In this document: piece after piece, positions 18,726 through 26,545 of the stretch | How the letters are laid out: each line of letters opens with the position of its first letter | Numbering within the stretch: position 1 is the stretch's first letter | Source: Nocardia asteroides | GTDB taxonomy: Bacteria > Actinomycetota > Actinomycetes > Mycobacteriales > Mycobacteriaceae | Direction: 5' to 3' | Assembly (NCBI RefSeq): GCF_021183625.1 | Contig: NZ_CP089214.1 | Location: 6,200,001-6,264,000, forward strand | Length of the DNA: 64,000 nt | The notes under the pieces: model-generated | Databases searched by the model: none | Seen by the model: the letters and a program-made list of their open reading frames with translations, nothing else | What the model was told of the DNA's origin: nothing | Made by a program: the position numbers and the translations under genes

Positions 18726-19112
18726 ATGAAGGCACTGTGCACGACCGGGGTAGCGGTGGCTGCGGTACTGGCGATCGCGGCCGCACCCGCGGGCGCGGAG
18801 ATCACCGGCATCACCGTGGAACCGGGAATCTCCAGCGGCAGCTCGTCCCCGTACGGCACGGGCTGCGCCTACACCGTCACCGCGAACGCGGCGCCCGGCG
18901 AGTACGTGAGCTTCTACGACAGCCAGCGCGGCTCGTTCGACCCGCCGTGGGCCATCCCGGTCGGGCCGAGCGGGATCGCCACCGCCATCTGGACCCCGCA
19001 GGAGCGCGGCGCGCACACCCTGCACGCCGTGCAGATCGGCGGCGAGAAATCGGTGCGGGTCGAGGTCGGCACCGGCATCGACCTGGGGATCGCCTGCCTG
19101 GTGCTGCCCTGA
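18726..19112 (+). CDS. Small secreted protein, Ig-like, unknown function
   Basis: A 128-aa exported protein. MKALCTTGVAVAAVLAIAAAPAGA is a clear signal peptide, with cleavage expected before EITG. The mature part is beta-rich with two cysteines (CAYTV and IACLV), possibly a disulfide, and an EYVSFYD...GSFDPPW core. It resembles small secreted proteins common in Nocardia and Mycobacterium, but I cannot name a family. Confidence 0.7.
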   Translation: MKALCTTGVAVAAVLAIAAAPAGAEITGITVEPGISSGSSSPYGTGCAYTVTANAAPGEYVSFYDSQRGSFDPPWAIPVGPSGIATAIWTPQERGAHTLHAVQIGGEKSVRVEVGTGIDLGIACLVLP

Positions 19113-19156
19113 GCGCCGGTAACCTCGGGGTTTCGCCGTAACCCGAGGGGGAGCAC

Positions 19157-21451
19157 ATGCCGGAGCCGCGGCTCACCGCGACGCACTGGGGCAACTACCT
19201 GGTCGGCGCCGCGCCGGACGGCACCATCGCGGTGCGGCCTGCCGCCGGTGACCCCGAACCGTCGCCGATCGGCCGGTCGCTGGCCGCCGCGCGGGATCCG
19301 GGCGTGCGGATCGCCCGCCCCGCGGTGCGCCGCGGCTACCTGCGCGACCGGGACCGCTCGGGCCGCGGCCGGGAGCCCTTCGTCGAGGTCGAGTGGGACG
19401 AGGCCATCGACCTCGCCGCCGGAGCCCTGCGCGACACCATCGCCGCGCACGGCAACCGCGCGATCTACGGCGGCTCCTACGGCTGGGCCAGCGCGGGCCG
19501 CTTCCACCACGCGCAGGGCCAGCTGCACCGCTTCCTGCGGCTGGCGGGCGGCTACACCGACTCGGTCGACACCTACTCCTTCGCCGCGGCCGAGGTGATC
19601 GTGCCGCACATCATCGGGCTGAACGCCTACTACGCGGGCAAGCAGGCGCCGACCACCGCCGAGGTGGCCGAGCACTGCCGCTGCCTGGTCCTCTTCGGCG
19701 GCGCGCCGAGCCGCAACACCCAGGTGAACCCGGGCGGGATCGGCGCGCACGACGACCGCGGGCACCTCGCCGAACTGAGCGCGGCCGGGGTGGAGATCGT
19801 GCACGTCGGCCCGCTCCGGGACGACGTGGACGCCGCGGTCGGCGCCCGCTGGCTGCCCTGCCGCCCGAACGCCGACGTCCCGGTGCTGCTCGCGCTGGTG
19901 CACACGGTGCTCGCCGAGAACCTGCAGGACGACGATTTCCTGGCCCGCTACACCGTCGGCTTCGACGAGTTCGCGCGCTATGTCCGCGGCGGCGACGGCG
20001 TGCCGAAGACGCCGGAGTGGGCGGCCGAGCTCTCCGGCGTCCCGGCGGCCGAGATCCGCGTGCTGGCAAGGAAACTCGCCGCCGGCCGCAGCCTCATCGG
20101 GCTCTCCTACGCGGTGCAGCGCGCCAGGTACGGCGAGCAGCCGTACTGGGCCGCGTGGGCGCTCGCCGCCGCGCTCGGGTACATCGGGCTGCCCGGCGGC
20201 GGCGTGCAGATGGGGTCCGGCGTCGGCAAGGGGACCACGCTGCAGCGCCGGGTGCCGCCGTTCCGGATCGGCACCATCCCGCAGGGCCCGAACCCGGTCG
20301 CGGACACCGTCCCGGTCTCCCGGATCGCCGAGCTGCTCGAGCGCCCGGGCGAGCCTTACCGCTACAACGGCGCCGACCGCGTCTACCCGGAGATCGACCT
20401 CGTCTACTGGGCGGGCGGCAACCCCTTCCACCACCACCAGGACCTGAACCGGCTGCGCCGCGCCTGGACCCGCCCCGGAACGGTGATCGTCAACGAGCAC
20501 AGCTGGACCGCCACCGCCAGGCACGCCGACATCGTCTTCCCGGTCACCACCGCCCTGGAGCGCGAGGACTTCGCGGGCAGCAGCAGCGACCACTGGCTCA
20601 CCCCCATGCACCGGGTCTTCGAGCCGTACGGCGCGGCCCGCGACGACCACGCCGTCCTCGCCGCGCTGGCCGGGCGGCTCGGCTTCGGCGCCGCCTTCAC
20701 CGAGGGGCGCTCGACCGCCGAGTGGGTCGAACACGTCTGGGAGACGACCCGATCCGACGCCGCGGCGGCGGGCGTCGAACTCCCCGCCTACCGCGAATTC
20801 CGCGTCGGCCCGCCGCTCGACCTGCGCCCCCTGCTCCCCGAGCGCGAGCACGACCTCGAACGCTTCCGCGCGGACCCGGTGCGGCACCCGCTGCGCACCC
20901 CCTCCGGCCGGATCGAGATCTACTCGCACGCCATCGCCGAGGCGGGCGACCTCCTCGGCCACCCCGCCTGGTACCCGGACCGCGAATGGCTCGGCGACCC
21001 GCGCGCCGAACGCTTTCCGCTGCACCTGCTCTCGAACCAGCCGGCCACCCGCCTGCACAGCCAGCTCGACAACGGCGCCACCAGCCGCGACGCCAAGATC
21101 GCCGAGCGCGAGCCGCTGCGGCTGCACCCCGCCGACGCCGCCGCCCGCGGTCTCCGCGACGGCGACCTCGCCCGCGTCTTCAACGACCGCGGCGCCTTCC
21201 TGGCCGGCGTCGCCACCTCCGACGCCCTGCTCCCCGGCGTCGCCCAGATCGCCACCGGCGCCTGGTACGACCCGGACGACGAGCTGGGCCTGGAGCGGCA
21301 CGGCAACCCGAACGTCGTCACCCCCGACATCGGCACCAGCCCGCTGGCCCAGGGGCCGTCACCGAACAGCTGCCTGGTCCAGGTCGAGAAGTTCGACGGC
21401 GCCCCGCCCCCGGTGCGCGCCTTCGAGCCGCCCGAGTTCGGTTCCCGCTGA
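19157..21451 (+). CDS. bisC: Molybdopterin-dependent S/N-oxide reductase (BisC-like)
   Basis: A 764-aa DMSO-reductase-family molybdoenzyme near the length of mycobacterial BisC. Blocks include YGGSYGWASAGRFHHAQGQ (region carrying the Mo-ligating serine in biotin sulfoxide/TMAO reductases), VYWAGGNPFHHHQDLNRL, NEHSWTATARHADIVFP, and the C-terminal cofactor domain LLSNQPATRLHSQLD...RLHPADAAARGL. No N-terminal Fe-S cysteines are present, consistent with cytoplasmic BisC rather than respiratory enzymes. Likely role: reduction of biotin or methionine sulfoxides. The symbol is by family resemblance. Confidence 0.8.
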   Translation: MPEPRLTATHWGNYLVGAAPDGTIAVRPAAGDPEPSPIGRSLAAARDPGVRIARPAVRRGYLRDRDRSGRGREPFVEVEWDEAIDLAAGALRDTIAAHGNRAIYGGSYGWASAGRFHHAQGQLHRFLRLAGGYTDSVDTYSFAAAEVIVPHIIGLNAYYAGKQAPTTAEVAEHCRCLVLFGGAPSRNTQVNPGGIGAHDDRGHLAELSAAGVEIVHVGPLRDDVDAAVGARWLPCRPNADVPVLLALVHTVLAENLQDDDFLARYTVGFDEFARYVRGGDGVPKTPEWAAELSGVPAAEIRVLARKLAAGRSLIGLSYAVQRARYGEQPYWAAWALAAALGYIGLPGGGVQMGSGVGKGTTLQRRVPPFRIGTIPQGPNPVADTVPVSRIAELLERPGEPYRYNGADRVYPEIDLVYWAGGNPFHHHQDLNRLRRAWTRPGTVIVNEHSWTATARHADIVFPVTTALEREDFAGSSSDHWLTPMHRVFEPYGAARDDHAVLAALAGRLGFGAAFTEGRSTAEWVEHVWETTRSDAAAAGVELPAYREFRVGPPLDLRPLLPEREHDLERFRADPVRHPLRTPSGRIEIYSHAIAEAGDLLGHPAWYPDREWLGDPRAERFPLHLLSNQPATRLHSQLDNGATSRDAKIAEREPLRLHPADAAARGLRDGDLARVFNDRGAFLAGVATSDALLPGVAQIATGAWYDPDDELGLERHGNPNVVTPDIGTSPLAQGPSPNSCLVQVEKFDGAPPPVRAFEPPEFGSR

Positions 21452-21528
21452 GCCCAACCCTCGGCCGCCGTCCCCGCGCGCTGCGACGATAGTTTCGTGC
21501 CCGGCGAGCGCGAGGAGCGGAAACGACG

Positions 21529-21543
21529 GAGCCGGAGCGGCTC
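21529..21543. terminator. Short hairpin between convergent genes
   Basis: GAGCCG-GAG-CGGCTC is a perfect 6-bp stem with a 3-base loop at the end of the sigma-factor gene, facing the bisC-like gene. A weak terminator candidate. Confidence 0.35.
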
Positions 21544-21988
21544 AGGCCGCGAGCGTGGTCCGGAGCGTGGCCAGCGCCCGGTGCTGGGTGACCCGGACCG
21601 CGCCGATGGTGGTGTGCAGCGCGCTGGCGGTCTCGTCGGCGGAGAGCCCGAGCACCAGCCGCAGCACGAGCACCTCGCGCTGCGACTCCGGGAGTTCCCC
21701 TAGGGGTTCCGGGCCGCGAGTACCGCGGCGGCGCAGTACGTCGGCGACGGTGCGCGAGGTCATCCGGTAGGCGAAGGCGAGGAAGGAGCCGCCGGACTCG
21801 GCGAACCGGGGCAGCCCGGTGAGCAGCTCGGCGCAGATTCCGGTGGCGACGGCATCCGCGGGGCCGGTGCCGAGCCGGGCCCGGCAGTACCTGGTCACAA
21901 AGGGTTTCACCTGGTCGAGCAGCGTGCCGAGCGCGGCACCGTCGCCGCGGGCGGCCGCCCGGTGCAGCGCCGAATTGCCGCCGTCCAT
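21542..21988 (-). CDS. Short sigma-70-family (ECF-like) factor
   Basis: A 148-aa protein with a sigma2-like half (LDQVKPFVTRYCRARLG...FLAFAYRMTSRTVADVLRRR) and a sigma4 helix-turn-helix half (LPESQREVLVLRLVLGLSADETASALHTTIGAVRVTQHRAL). The linker between them is only about ten residues, making it shorter than usual. ATG at 21988 has GGGAGG nine bases upstream; the frame is open to 22189, but the extension is Arg/Pro-rich. No anti-sigma gene is adjacent. It is divergent from the LLM oxidoreductase gene, with a 25-bp inverted repeat between them. Confidence 0.75.
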   Translation of the reverse strand: MDGGNSALHRAAARGDGAALGTLLDQVKPFVTRYCRARLGTGPADAVATGICAELLTGLPRFAESGGSFLAFAYRMTSRTVADVLRRRGTRGPEPLGELPESQREVLVLRLVLGLSADETASALHTTIGAVRVTQHRALATLRTTLAA

Positions 21989-22106
21989 CGCCCCGAACCT
22001 CCCATTTCGAATGCTTCGTCCGCCCTGCATCGTAGGCGCAACCGCGCCCGCGGTCGTCACTCGTTCGGCGGACATTCGCGGACGCCGGGTCAGCCGCGCG
22101 GGGAAG

Positions 22107-22131
22107 GGTTGCGTTCCGGCCGAACGCAACC
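22107..22131. promoter_or_regulatory. Inverted repeat in the sigma/LLM divergent region
   Basis: GGTTGCGTTC and GAACGCAACC are perfect 10-bp arms around CGGCC. It sits 119 bp upstream of the sigma gene start and directly before the possible GTG starts (22132, 22168) of the oxidoreductase. Operator for either gene, or an RNA hairpin in the oxidoreductase leader. Confidence 0.5.
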
Positions 22132-22167
22132 GTGGCGCGCGCCGCCTCCGGCGGGTTGCCTGGCAGG

Positions 22168-23190
22168 GTGGCACCTCGTATCGCGACACTCGCCTTCCTC
22201 ACGCCGGGCAACTTCGCCGACGACGACCCCTACACCGGGCTGGAGGAGACGCTCGAGCTCTTCGAGTACGGCGAGCGGCTCGGCTTCGACGGCGGCTGGA
22301 TCCGGCAGCGGCACCTGGAGCACGGGGTCGGCTCGGCGGCGGTCTTCCTGGCCGCGGCGGCGCAGCGCACGAAGCGGATCGAGCTGGGCTCGGCGGTGAT
22401 CCCGATCGGCTACGAGAGCCCGTTCCGGCTGGCCGAGGATCTGGCGCTGGCCGACGTGCTCTCCCGCGGCCGGTTGCAGCCGGGGTTCAGCGCGGGCACC
22501 CCGCCGCACGCGGAGCTCATCGGCGACCTGGTCTTCGACGGCGACTGGCGCTCGTACGACCTCTCGCACACCCGGATCGAGCGGCTCGTCGAGAACCTGC
22601 GCGGCGGGTACCTGGGCGGGCCGGAGACCGTCATCCACTCCCCGGGCAACACCCAGCGGCCGCGGCTGCAACCGCACGATCCCGGGCTGATCGACCGGCT
22701 CTGGTACGGCGGCTCCAGCGGCCGCTCGGTGCGCTGGGCGGGCGAGCACGGGCTGAACCTGCTCACCGGCAATATCGTGCTCGGCGAGCGGAGCGACGAC
22801 TTCGGCGCGAGCCAGCTCGCGCTCATCGCCGCCTACCGGGAGCGGATCGGCCCGGCGCGGCCGGGCCGGGTCGCGGTGGGCCGGGTGCTCGTGCCGACCG
22901 ACGGTGCGGATCGCGCCACCCGCGAACGGTATCGGCGCTACGCCGAGTCCAGGCACGAGCGCACGCTCGGCCCGCAGGGCGAGCGCCGGGTGCTCTTCGC
23001 CCCCGACCTGGTCGGCCCGGCCGAGGAGATCGTGCAGCGGCTGGCGGCCGACCCGGTGCTCGCCGAGACCACCGAGCTGCGCTTGGAGCTGCCCTACGAG
23101 TTCCAGCGCGCCGAGTACGAGCAGATCCTGCACGACACGGTCGAGCTGGTCGCACCCGCGCTCGGCTGGAAACCGGCGATTCCGGCGTAG
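22168..23190 (+). CDS. LLM-class flavin-dependent oxidoreductase
   Basis: A 340-aa luciferase-like (bacterial bioluminescence alpha-subunit fold) protein: RIATLAFLTPGNF at strand 1, GFDGGWIRQRHLEHG, RIELGSAVIPIGYESPFRLAEDLA and LSRGRLQPGFSAG are all family landmarks. It binds FMNH2 or F420 and oxidises or reduces an unknown substrate. GTG at 22168 is preferred since recognizable sequence starts there; GTG at 22132 adds a 12-residue tail with no homology and would abut the inverted repeat. Confidence 0.75.
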   Translation: MAPRIATLAFLTPGNFADDDPYTGLEETLELFEYGERLGFDGGWIRQRHLEHGVGSAAVFLAAAAQRTKRIELGSAVIPIGYESPFRLAEDLALADVLSRGRLQPGFSAGTPPHAELIGDLVFDGDWRSYDLSHTRIERLVENLRGGYLGGPETVIHSPGNTQRPRLQPHDPGLIDRLWYGGSSGRSVRWAGEHGLNLLTGNIVLGERSDDFGASQLALIAAYRERIGPARPGRVAVGRVLVPTDGADRATRERYRRYAESRHERTLGPQGERRVLFAPDLVGPAEEIVQRLAADPVLAETTELRLELPYEFQRAEYEQILHDTVELVAPALGWKPAIPA

Positions 23191-23651
23191 CGCCGCTGAT
23201 CACAGCACCCGATCAGTTAATTTCCTGCGGATACGCAGGAATTGTATGCACTATTGTGCGAGATTGTGATCGGCATCACCCTTGGTGCTGGCATTCACCG
23301 TCTTCGCAAATATCGAAAACCGGTTGACCTGCGCCGATGAACCCCCAGGTAGGCGGGTTGGCACGGTTGCGGGGTAATCCCCGAATCGCGGGCTCCGAAC
23401 TAATTAAAAGGACATATTTCAGACCGTAGGTCAAGTTTTTCGACTATCGACCAACCTGGTGGACGTTGCTAAGCTGTCGCTGCTCACGAGAACCGACCGG
23501 TTTTCCGAGTTTCTGCCACAAAACATGACGCCCACCTGGAGACGCGTTCATAGCCATGATCGATGACGAGCGCGCCTTCCGAGCGGTACCGAGAATGTCC
23601 CATCGACGGCCGGAGATGACGCGGGCGCAGGGATTCAGGAGTGCACCAGAT
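23191..23651. promoter_or_regulatory. Low-GC 460-bp leader before the Roadblock genes
   Basis: No convincing gene. The stretch 23200-23560 is strikingly richer in A and T than the rest of the window. It holds the hairpin at 23222-23241, an AACCG-AC-CGGTT dyad near 23495, and several TTGAC- and TAAT-like pieces, but no promoter I can place with certainty. An open frame upstream of 23652 (from 23556) adds an unconserved 32-residue tail and is not used. Confidence 0.5.
23222..23241. terminator. Hairpin after the LLM gene
   Basis: TTCCTGCG-GATA-CGCAGGAA is a perfect 8-bp stem and 4-base loop, 32 bp after the LLM oxidoreductase stop, followed by TTGTAT. Terminator candidate. Confidence 0.55.
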
Positions 23652-24020
23652 ATGAAGCTCGACGACGCCCTGCGGGACGGCATGAGCGTGGACGGCGCCA
23701 TCGGCATCGCCCTCGTGGACATGCGCAGCGGGATGCTGCTGGGGAAGCAGGGCGGTAACCAACTGTTCGACCTGGAGATGGCGGGCGCGCTGAACACCGA
23801 GGTGCTGCGCGCCAAGCTGCGCGCGGTCGAGGCGCTGCAGCTCGGCGACAGCGTCCAGGACATCCTGGTCACCCTCGGGGCGCAGTACCACCTGATCATG
23901 CCGCTGATCCGGAACGACGGCGAGGAGCTCTTCCTCTACCTCGCGCTGGACAAGGCGCGCGGCAATCTGGCGCTGGCCCGCCACCAGCTGCGCCGGATCG
24001 AGCAGGCGATCCGGCTGTGA
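23652..24020 (+). CDS. Roadblock/LC7-domain protein 1
   Basis: A 122-aa protein with a Roadblock/LC7-like fold: DDALRDGMSVDGAIGIALVDMRSGMLLG, then DLEMAGALNTEVLRAK, DILVTLGAQYHLIMPL and LYLALDKARGNLALARHQLRRIE. Such proteins in bacteria regulate small Ras-like GTPases (MglB with MglA) or serve as adaptors. ATG at 23652 follows AGGAG. Stop and the next start overlap as GTGA, so the two Roadblock proteins are co-translated and may form a heterodimer. No GTPase gene is adjacent. Confidence 0.7.
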   Translation: MKLDDALRDGMSVDGAIGIALVDMRSGMLLGKQGGNQLFDLEMAGALNTEVLRAKLRAVEALQLGDSVQDILVTLGAQYHLIMPLIRNDGEELFLYLALDKARGNLALARHQLRRIEQAIRL

Positions 24021-24436
24021 GCCGGGCGTTCGACCGGCACGCGATCGCCCTCGGCGACCCCCGTGCCGTCGGAGTGCTGCTGCAGCGCGCCTGCGAGGAG
24101 ATCGCCGACGTCGAGCACGCCGTGATGACCAGCCGGGACGGGCTCGTCATCGCCGCCGACGACGTCTCGGGGACGATGGCGGACGGTGATTCGATCGCCA
24201 TGCGCAGCTCGGCCATGGCAGCGGCGGCCATCGGCATCGGTGACCACTTCACCAACCTGGTGACCCAGGGCAGGCTGCAGTCCGCGGTCTTCGAGGCCGA
24301 TCGCGGCTGCGTCGGGGTCTTCCCGCTCAGCTCGTCGCTGCTCCTGGTGGTCACCAGCGCGCCGACGGTCAACCTGGGCCGCTTCAACGCCGCCGCCAAG
24401 CGGGTGCTCGGCATCCTGCAGGCCCCCGCCGCCTGA
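24017..24436 (+). CDS. Roadblock/LC7-domain protein 2
   Basis: A 139-aa protein with the classic actinobacterial Roadblock pattern: LLQRACEEIADVEHAVMTSRDGLVIAADDV, AMRSSAMAAAAIGIGDHF, and SSLLLVVTSAPTVNLGRFNAAAKRVLGIL. It is closer to the standard family profile than its partner. GTG start is coupled to the upstream gene. Known conservon-type operons add a histidine kinase, a DUF742 protein and a GTPase; none is present here. Confidence 0.8.
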   Translation: MSRAFDRHAIALGDPRAVGVLLQRACEEIADVEHAVMTSRDGLVIAADDVSGTMADGDSIAMRSSAMAAAAIGIGDHFTNLVTQGRLQSAVFEADRGCVGVFPLSSSLLLVVTSAPTVNLGRFNAAAKRVLGILQAPAA

Positions 24437-24452
24437 CGCGGGCAGGCCGCGT

Positions 24453-25109
24453 TCAGCCCCCTGCGGCCACGTTCTCCAGCCAGGCCGCCAGCGAGATCCC
24501 CGCCTCCAGCACGTGCCGCTCGGCGATCCGCCTGGCGGCGTCGGCGTCCCGCGCCTCGAGCGCGTCGAGCAGCTCGTCGTGCTCGTGCAGCGAGTGCTTC
24601 TCGTGATCGGGGAAGAGCCGCAGGAAGTTGGTCGGCACCACCCGGGACGCCTGCTTGATCTGGGTGAGCAGCCGGGGGGAGTGCGCGGCCCGGTGGATGG
24701 CCTGGTGGAACTTCCAGTTCGCCTCGCCGATGCCGTCGTCGCCGGAGCGCGCCGCTACCGCGGCGGCCAGCTCGCGCAGCCGGGCCAGCTCGGCGTCGGT
24801 GCTGCGCTCGGCGGCCCAGGCCGCCGCCTGGCCGGTGAGCACGCCGAGCAGGGTGAAGCTGTCCCGCACGTCGTCGGCGCCGATCCCGATCACGGTGATC
24901 CCGCTGCGCGGCGCCACCCGGACCAGCCCCTCGAAGGAGAGCTCGAGCAGCGCCTCCCGCACGGGCGTGCGCGAGGTGGCGAACTCCTCGGTGATGGCGT
25001 CCAGGTCGATGCGCGACCCCGGTGCCATGGCCCCGGTGAGGATGCGGTCACGCAGCTCCCGTGCCGCCCGTTCCCGCACGGTGCCCGCGATGTCGACGCT
25101 TCCTGCCAT
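24453..25109 (-). CDS. GntR-family (FCD/FadR-type) regulator
   Basis: A 218-aa regulator with an N-terminal winged helix (RELRDRILTGAMAPGSRIDLDAITEEFATSRTPVREALLELSFEGLV) and a C-terminal all-helical FCD ligand domain with metal-binding-like histidines (WKFHQAIHRAAHS and LHEHDELLDALEARD). It is divergent from the flavin monooxygenase operon, and a perfect palindrome lies between. It probably represses that operon until an organic acid or CoA-pathway metabolite is present. Confidence 0.85.
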   Translation of the reverse strand: MAGSVDIAGTVRERAARELRDRILTGAMAPGSRIDLDAITEEFATSRTPVREALLELSFEGLVRVAPRSGITVIGIGADDVRDSFTLLGVLTGQAAAWAAERSTDAELARLRELAAAVAARSGDDGIGEANWKFHQAIHRAAHSPRLLTQIKQASRVVPTNFLRLFPDHEKHSLHEHDELLDALEARDADAARRIAERHVLEAGISLAAWLENVAAGG

Positions 25110-25146
25110 GTGCCGGAGTCTAGCAACGAAGGCATGTAAGGGTTGG

Positions 25147-25164
25147 CATCTGATATATCAGATG
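25147..25164. promoter_or_regulatory. Perfect 18-bp palindrome, probable GntR operator
   Basis: CATCTGATATATCAGATG is fully self-complementary, AT-rich, 37 bp from the GntR start and 13 bp from the monooxygenase ATG. Its central TGATATATCA resembles FCD-type GntR operators. Bound repressor would block the monooxygenase promoter or start region. Confidence 0.75.
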
Positions 25165-25177
25165 TTAAATTCCCTGC

Positions 25178-26545
25178 ATGACGACACGACGAGACGACCG
25201 GATGACGCTGGTCGCATTCATGCAGGCGGGCAGTACCTCGGTCTACTCGGGGTCGTGGCGGCACCCGGCCACCGAGCACGGATACCTGGACGCGTCCTAC
25301 TACGCCAAGGTCGGCAGGCAGCTCGAGGAAGGCTGCTTCGACCTCATGTTCTTCGACGACCGGCTGGCCATGCCCGGCATCTACGGCGGCTCGGTGGCCG
25401 AGGCGGTGCGCTACGGCGCCCGCCCGGTGAAGCTCGACCTGAGCGTCGTGCTCGGCGTGCTCGCCCAGGCCACCTCGAAGATCGGGCTCGGCGCCACCTA
25501 CTCCACCACCTACTACCCGCCGTTCCACGTGGCCCGCACCTTCGCCACGCTGGACCACCTCTCCGGCGGCCGGGCCGCCTGGAACGTGGTGACCTCGGTG
25601 AACGACAGCGAGGCGCAGAACTTCGGCGTCGACGCGCACCTCGGCCACGACGAGCGCTACGACCGCGCCGACGAGTTCCTCGAGGTGGTCGCCGGGCTCT
25701 GGGACACCTGGGAGGAGGGCGCGCTGCTGCACGACCGCACCGGCGACTTCGCCGACCCCTCGAAGGTGCACGAGCTGAACCACAGCGGCCGCTTCTTCTC
25801 CTCGCGTGGCCCGCTCACCGTGCCGCGCACCCCGCAGGGGCGCCCGGTGGTGATCCAGGCCGGCTCGTCGGGGCGCGGCCGCGACTTCGCCTCGCGCTGG
25901 GCCGAGCTGATCTTCACCGGCGACCCCGGGCTGGAGGTCGCCAAGTCGCACTACGCCGACCAGAAGGCGCGGATCGACGCGGCCGGGCGGGACCCGCGCT
26001 CGGTGAAGATCTGTCCCATGGCCTACGCCGTCGTCGGCGAGACGGAGTCGCACGCCCGCGAGCGCGAGGAGATGCTGCTGCACGAGCTGGTGCACCCGAT
26101 GGCCTCGCTGACGCTGCTCTCGGAGCTGATGAACTACGACTTCTCCAGGCACGGCATCGACGACCCGGTCACCGACGAGCTGATCGCCTCGGTCTCCGGC
26201 ATCCGCGGCCTGGTGCAGAACCTGCGCGAGCACCTCGGCCGCACGGTCACCCTGCGCGACCTGGCCGGGCACCGGGCCACGCTGCTGCAGGGGCCGCGCT
26301 TCGTCGGCACCGGCGCGCAGGTGGCCGAGCAGATGGCGGAGTGGTTCCACGGCGACGCCTGCGACGGCTTCGTGCTCGCCGCCACGCACATGCCCGGCGC
26401 CTTCGAGGACGTCACCCGGATGGTGGTGCCGCACCTGCAGCGCGGCGGGCTCTTCCGGACGAAGTACGAGGGCAGCACGCTGCGTGAGCACCTCGGGCTG
26501 CCGGTGCCGAACTCGTCCCGCTCGGTCGCCGGAACGAGCGCGTAG
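25178..26545 (+). CDS. FMN-dependent monooxygenase (NtaA/SnaA/DszA family)
   Basis: A 455-aa LLM-superfamily monooxygenase of the nitrilotriacetate/dibenzothiophene-sulfone/dimethyl-sulfide group. Landmarks: SWRHPATEHGYLDASYYAKVGRQLEEG, FDLMFFDDRLA, TYSTTYYPPFHVARTFATLDHLSGGRAAWNVVTS, NFG near 148, HERYDRADEFLEV, and RPVVIQAGSSGRGRDFASRWAELIFT. It uses FMNH2 from a separate reductase and O2 to attack C-N, C-S or related bonds. No ribosome site is obvious before the ATG, so the message may be leaderless. First gene of a three-gene operon. Confidence 0.85.
   Translation: MTTRRDDRMTLVAFMQAGSTSVYSGSWRHPATEHGYLDASYYAKVGRQLEEGCFDLMFFDDRLAMPGIYGGSVAEAVRYGARPVKLDLSVVLGVLAQATSKIGLGATYSTTYYPPFHVARTFATLDHLSGGRAAWNVVTSVNDSEAQNFGVDAHLGHDERYDRADEFLEVVAGLWDTWEEGALLHDRTGDFADPSKVHELNHSGRFFSSRGPLTVPRTPQGRPVVIQAGSSGRGRDFASRWAELIFTGDPGLEVAKSHYADQKARIDAAGRDPRSVKICPMAYAVVGETESHAREREEMLLHELVHPMASLTLLSELMNYDFSRHGIDDPVTDELIASVSGIRGLVQNLREHLGRTVTLRDLAGHRATLLQGPRFVGTGAQVAEQMAEWFHGDACDGFVLAATHMPGAFEDVTRMVVPHLQRGGLFRTKYEGSTLREHLGLPVPNSSRSVAGTSA

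Noticed and set aside
21989..22189. 67-residue N-terminal extension of the sigma factor
   Set aside because: Arg/Pro-rich, no family similarity, and a good ribosome site (GGGAGG) precedes the ATG at 21988.
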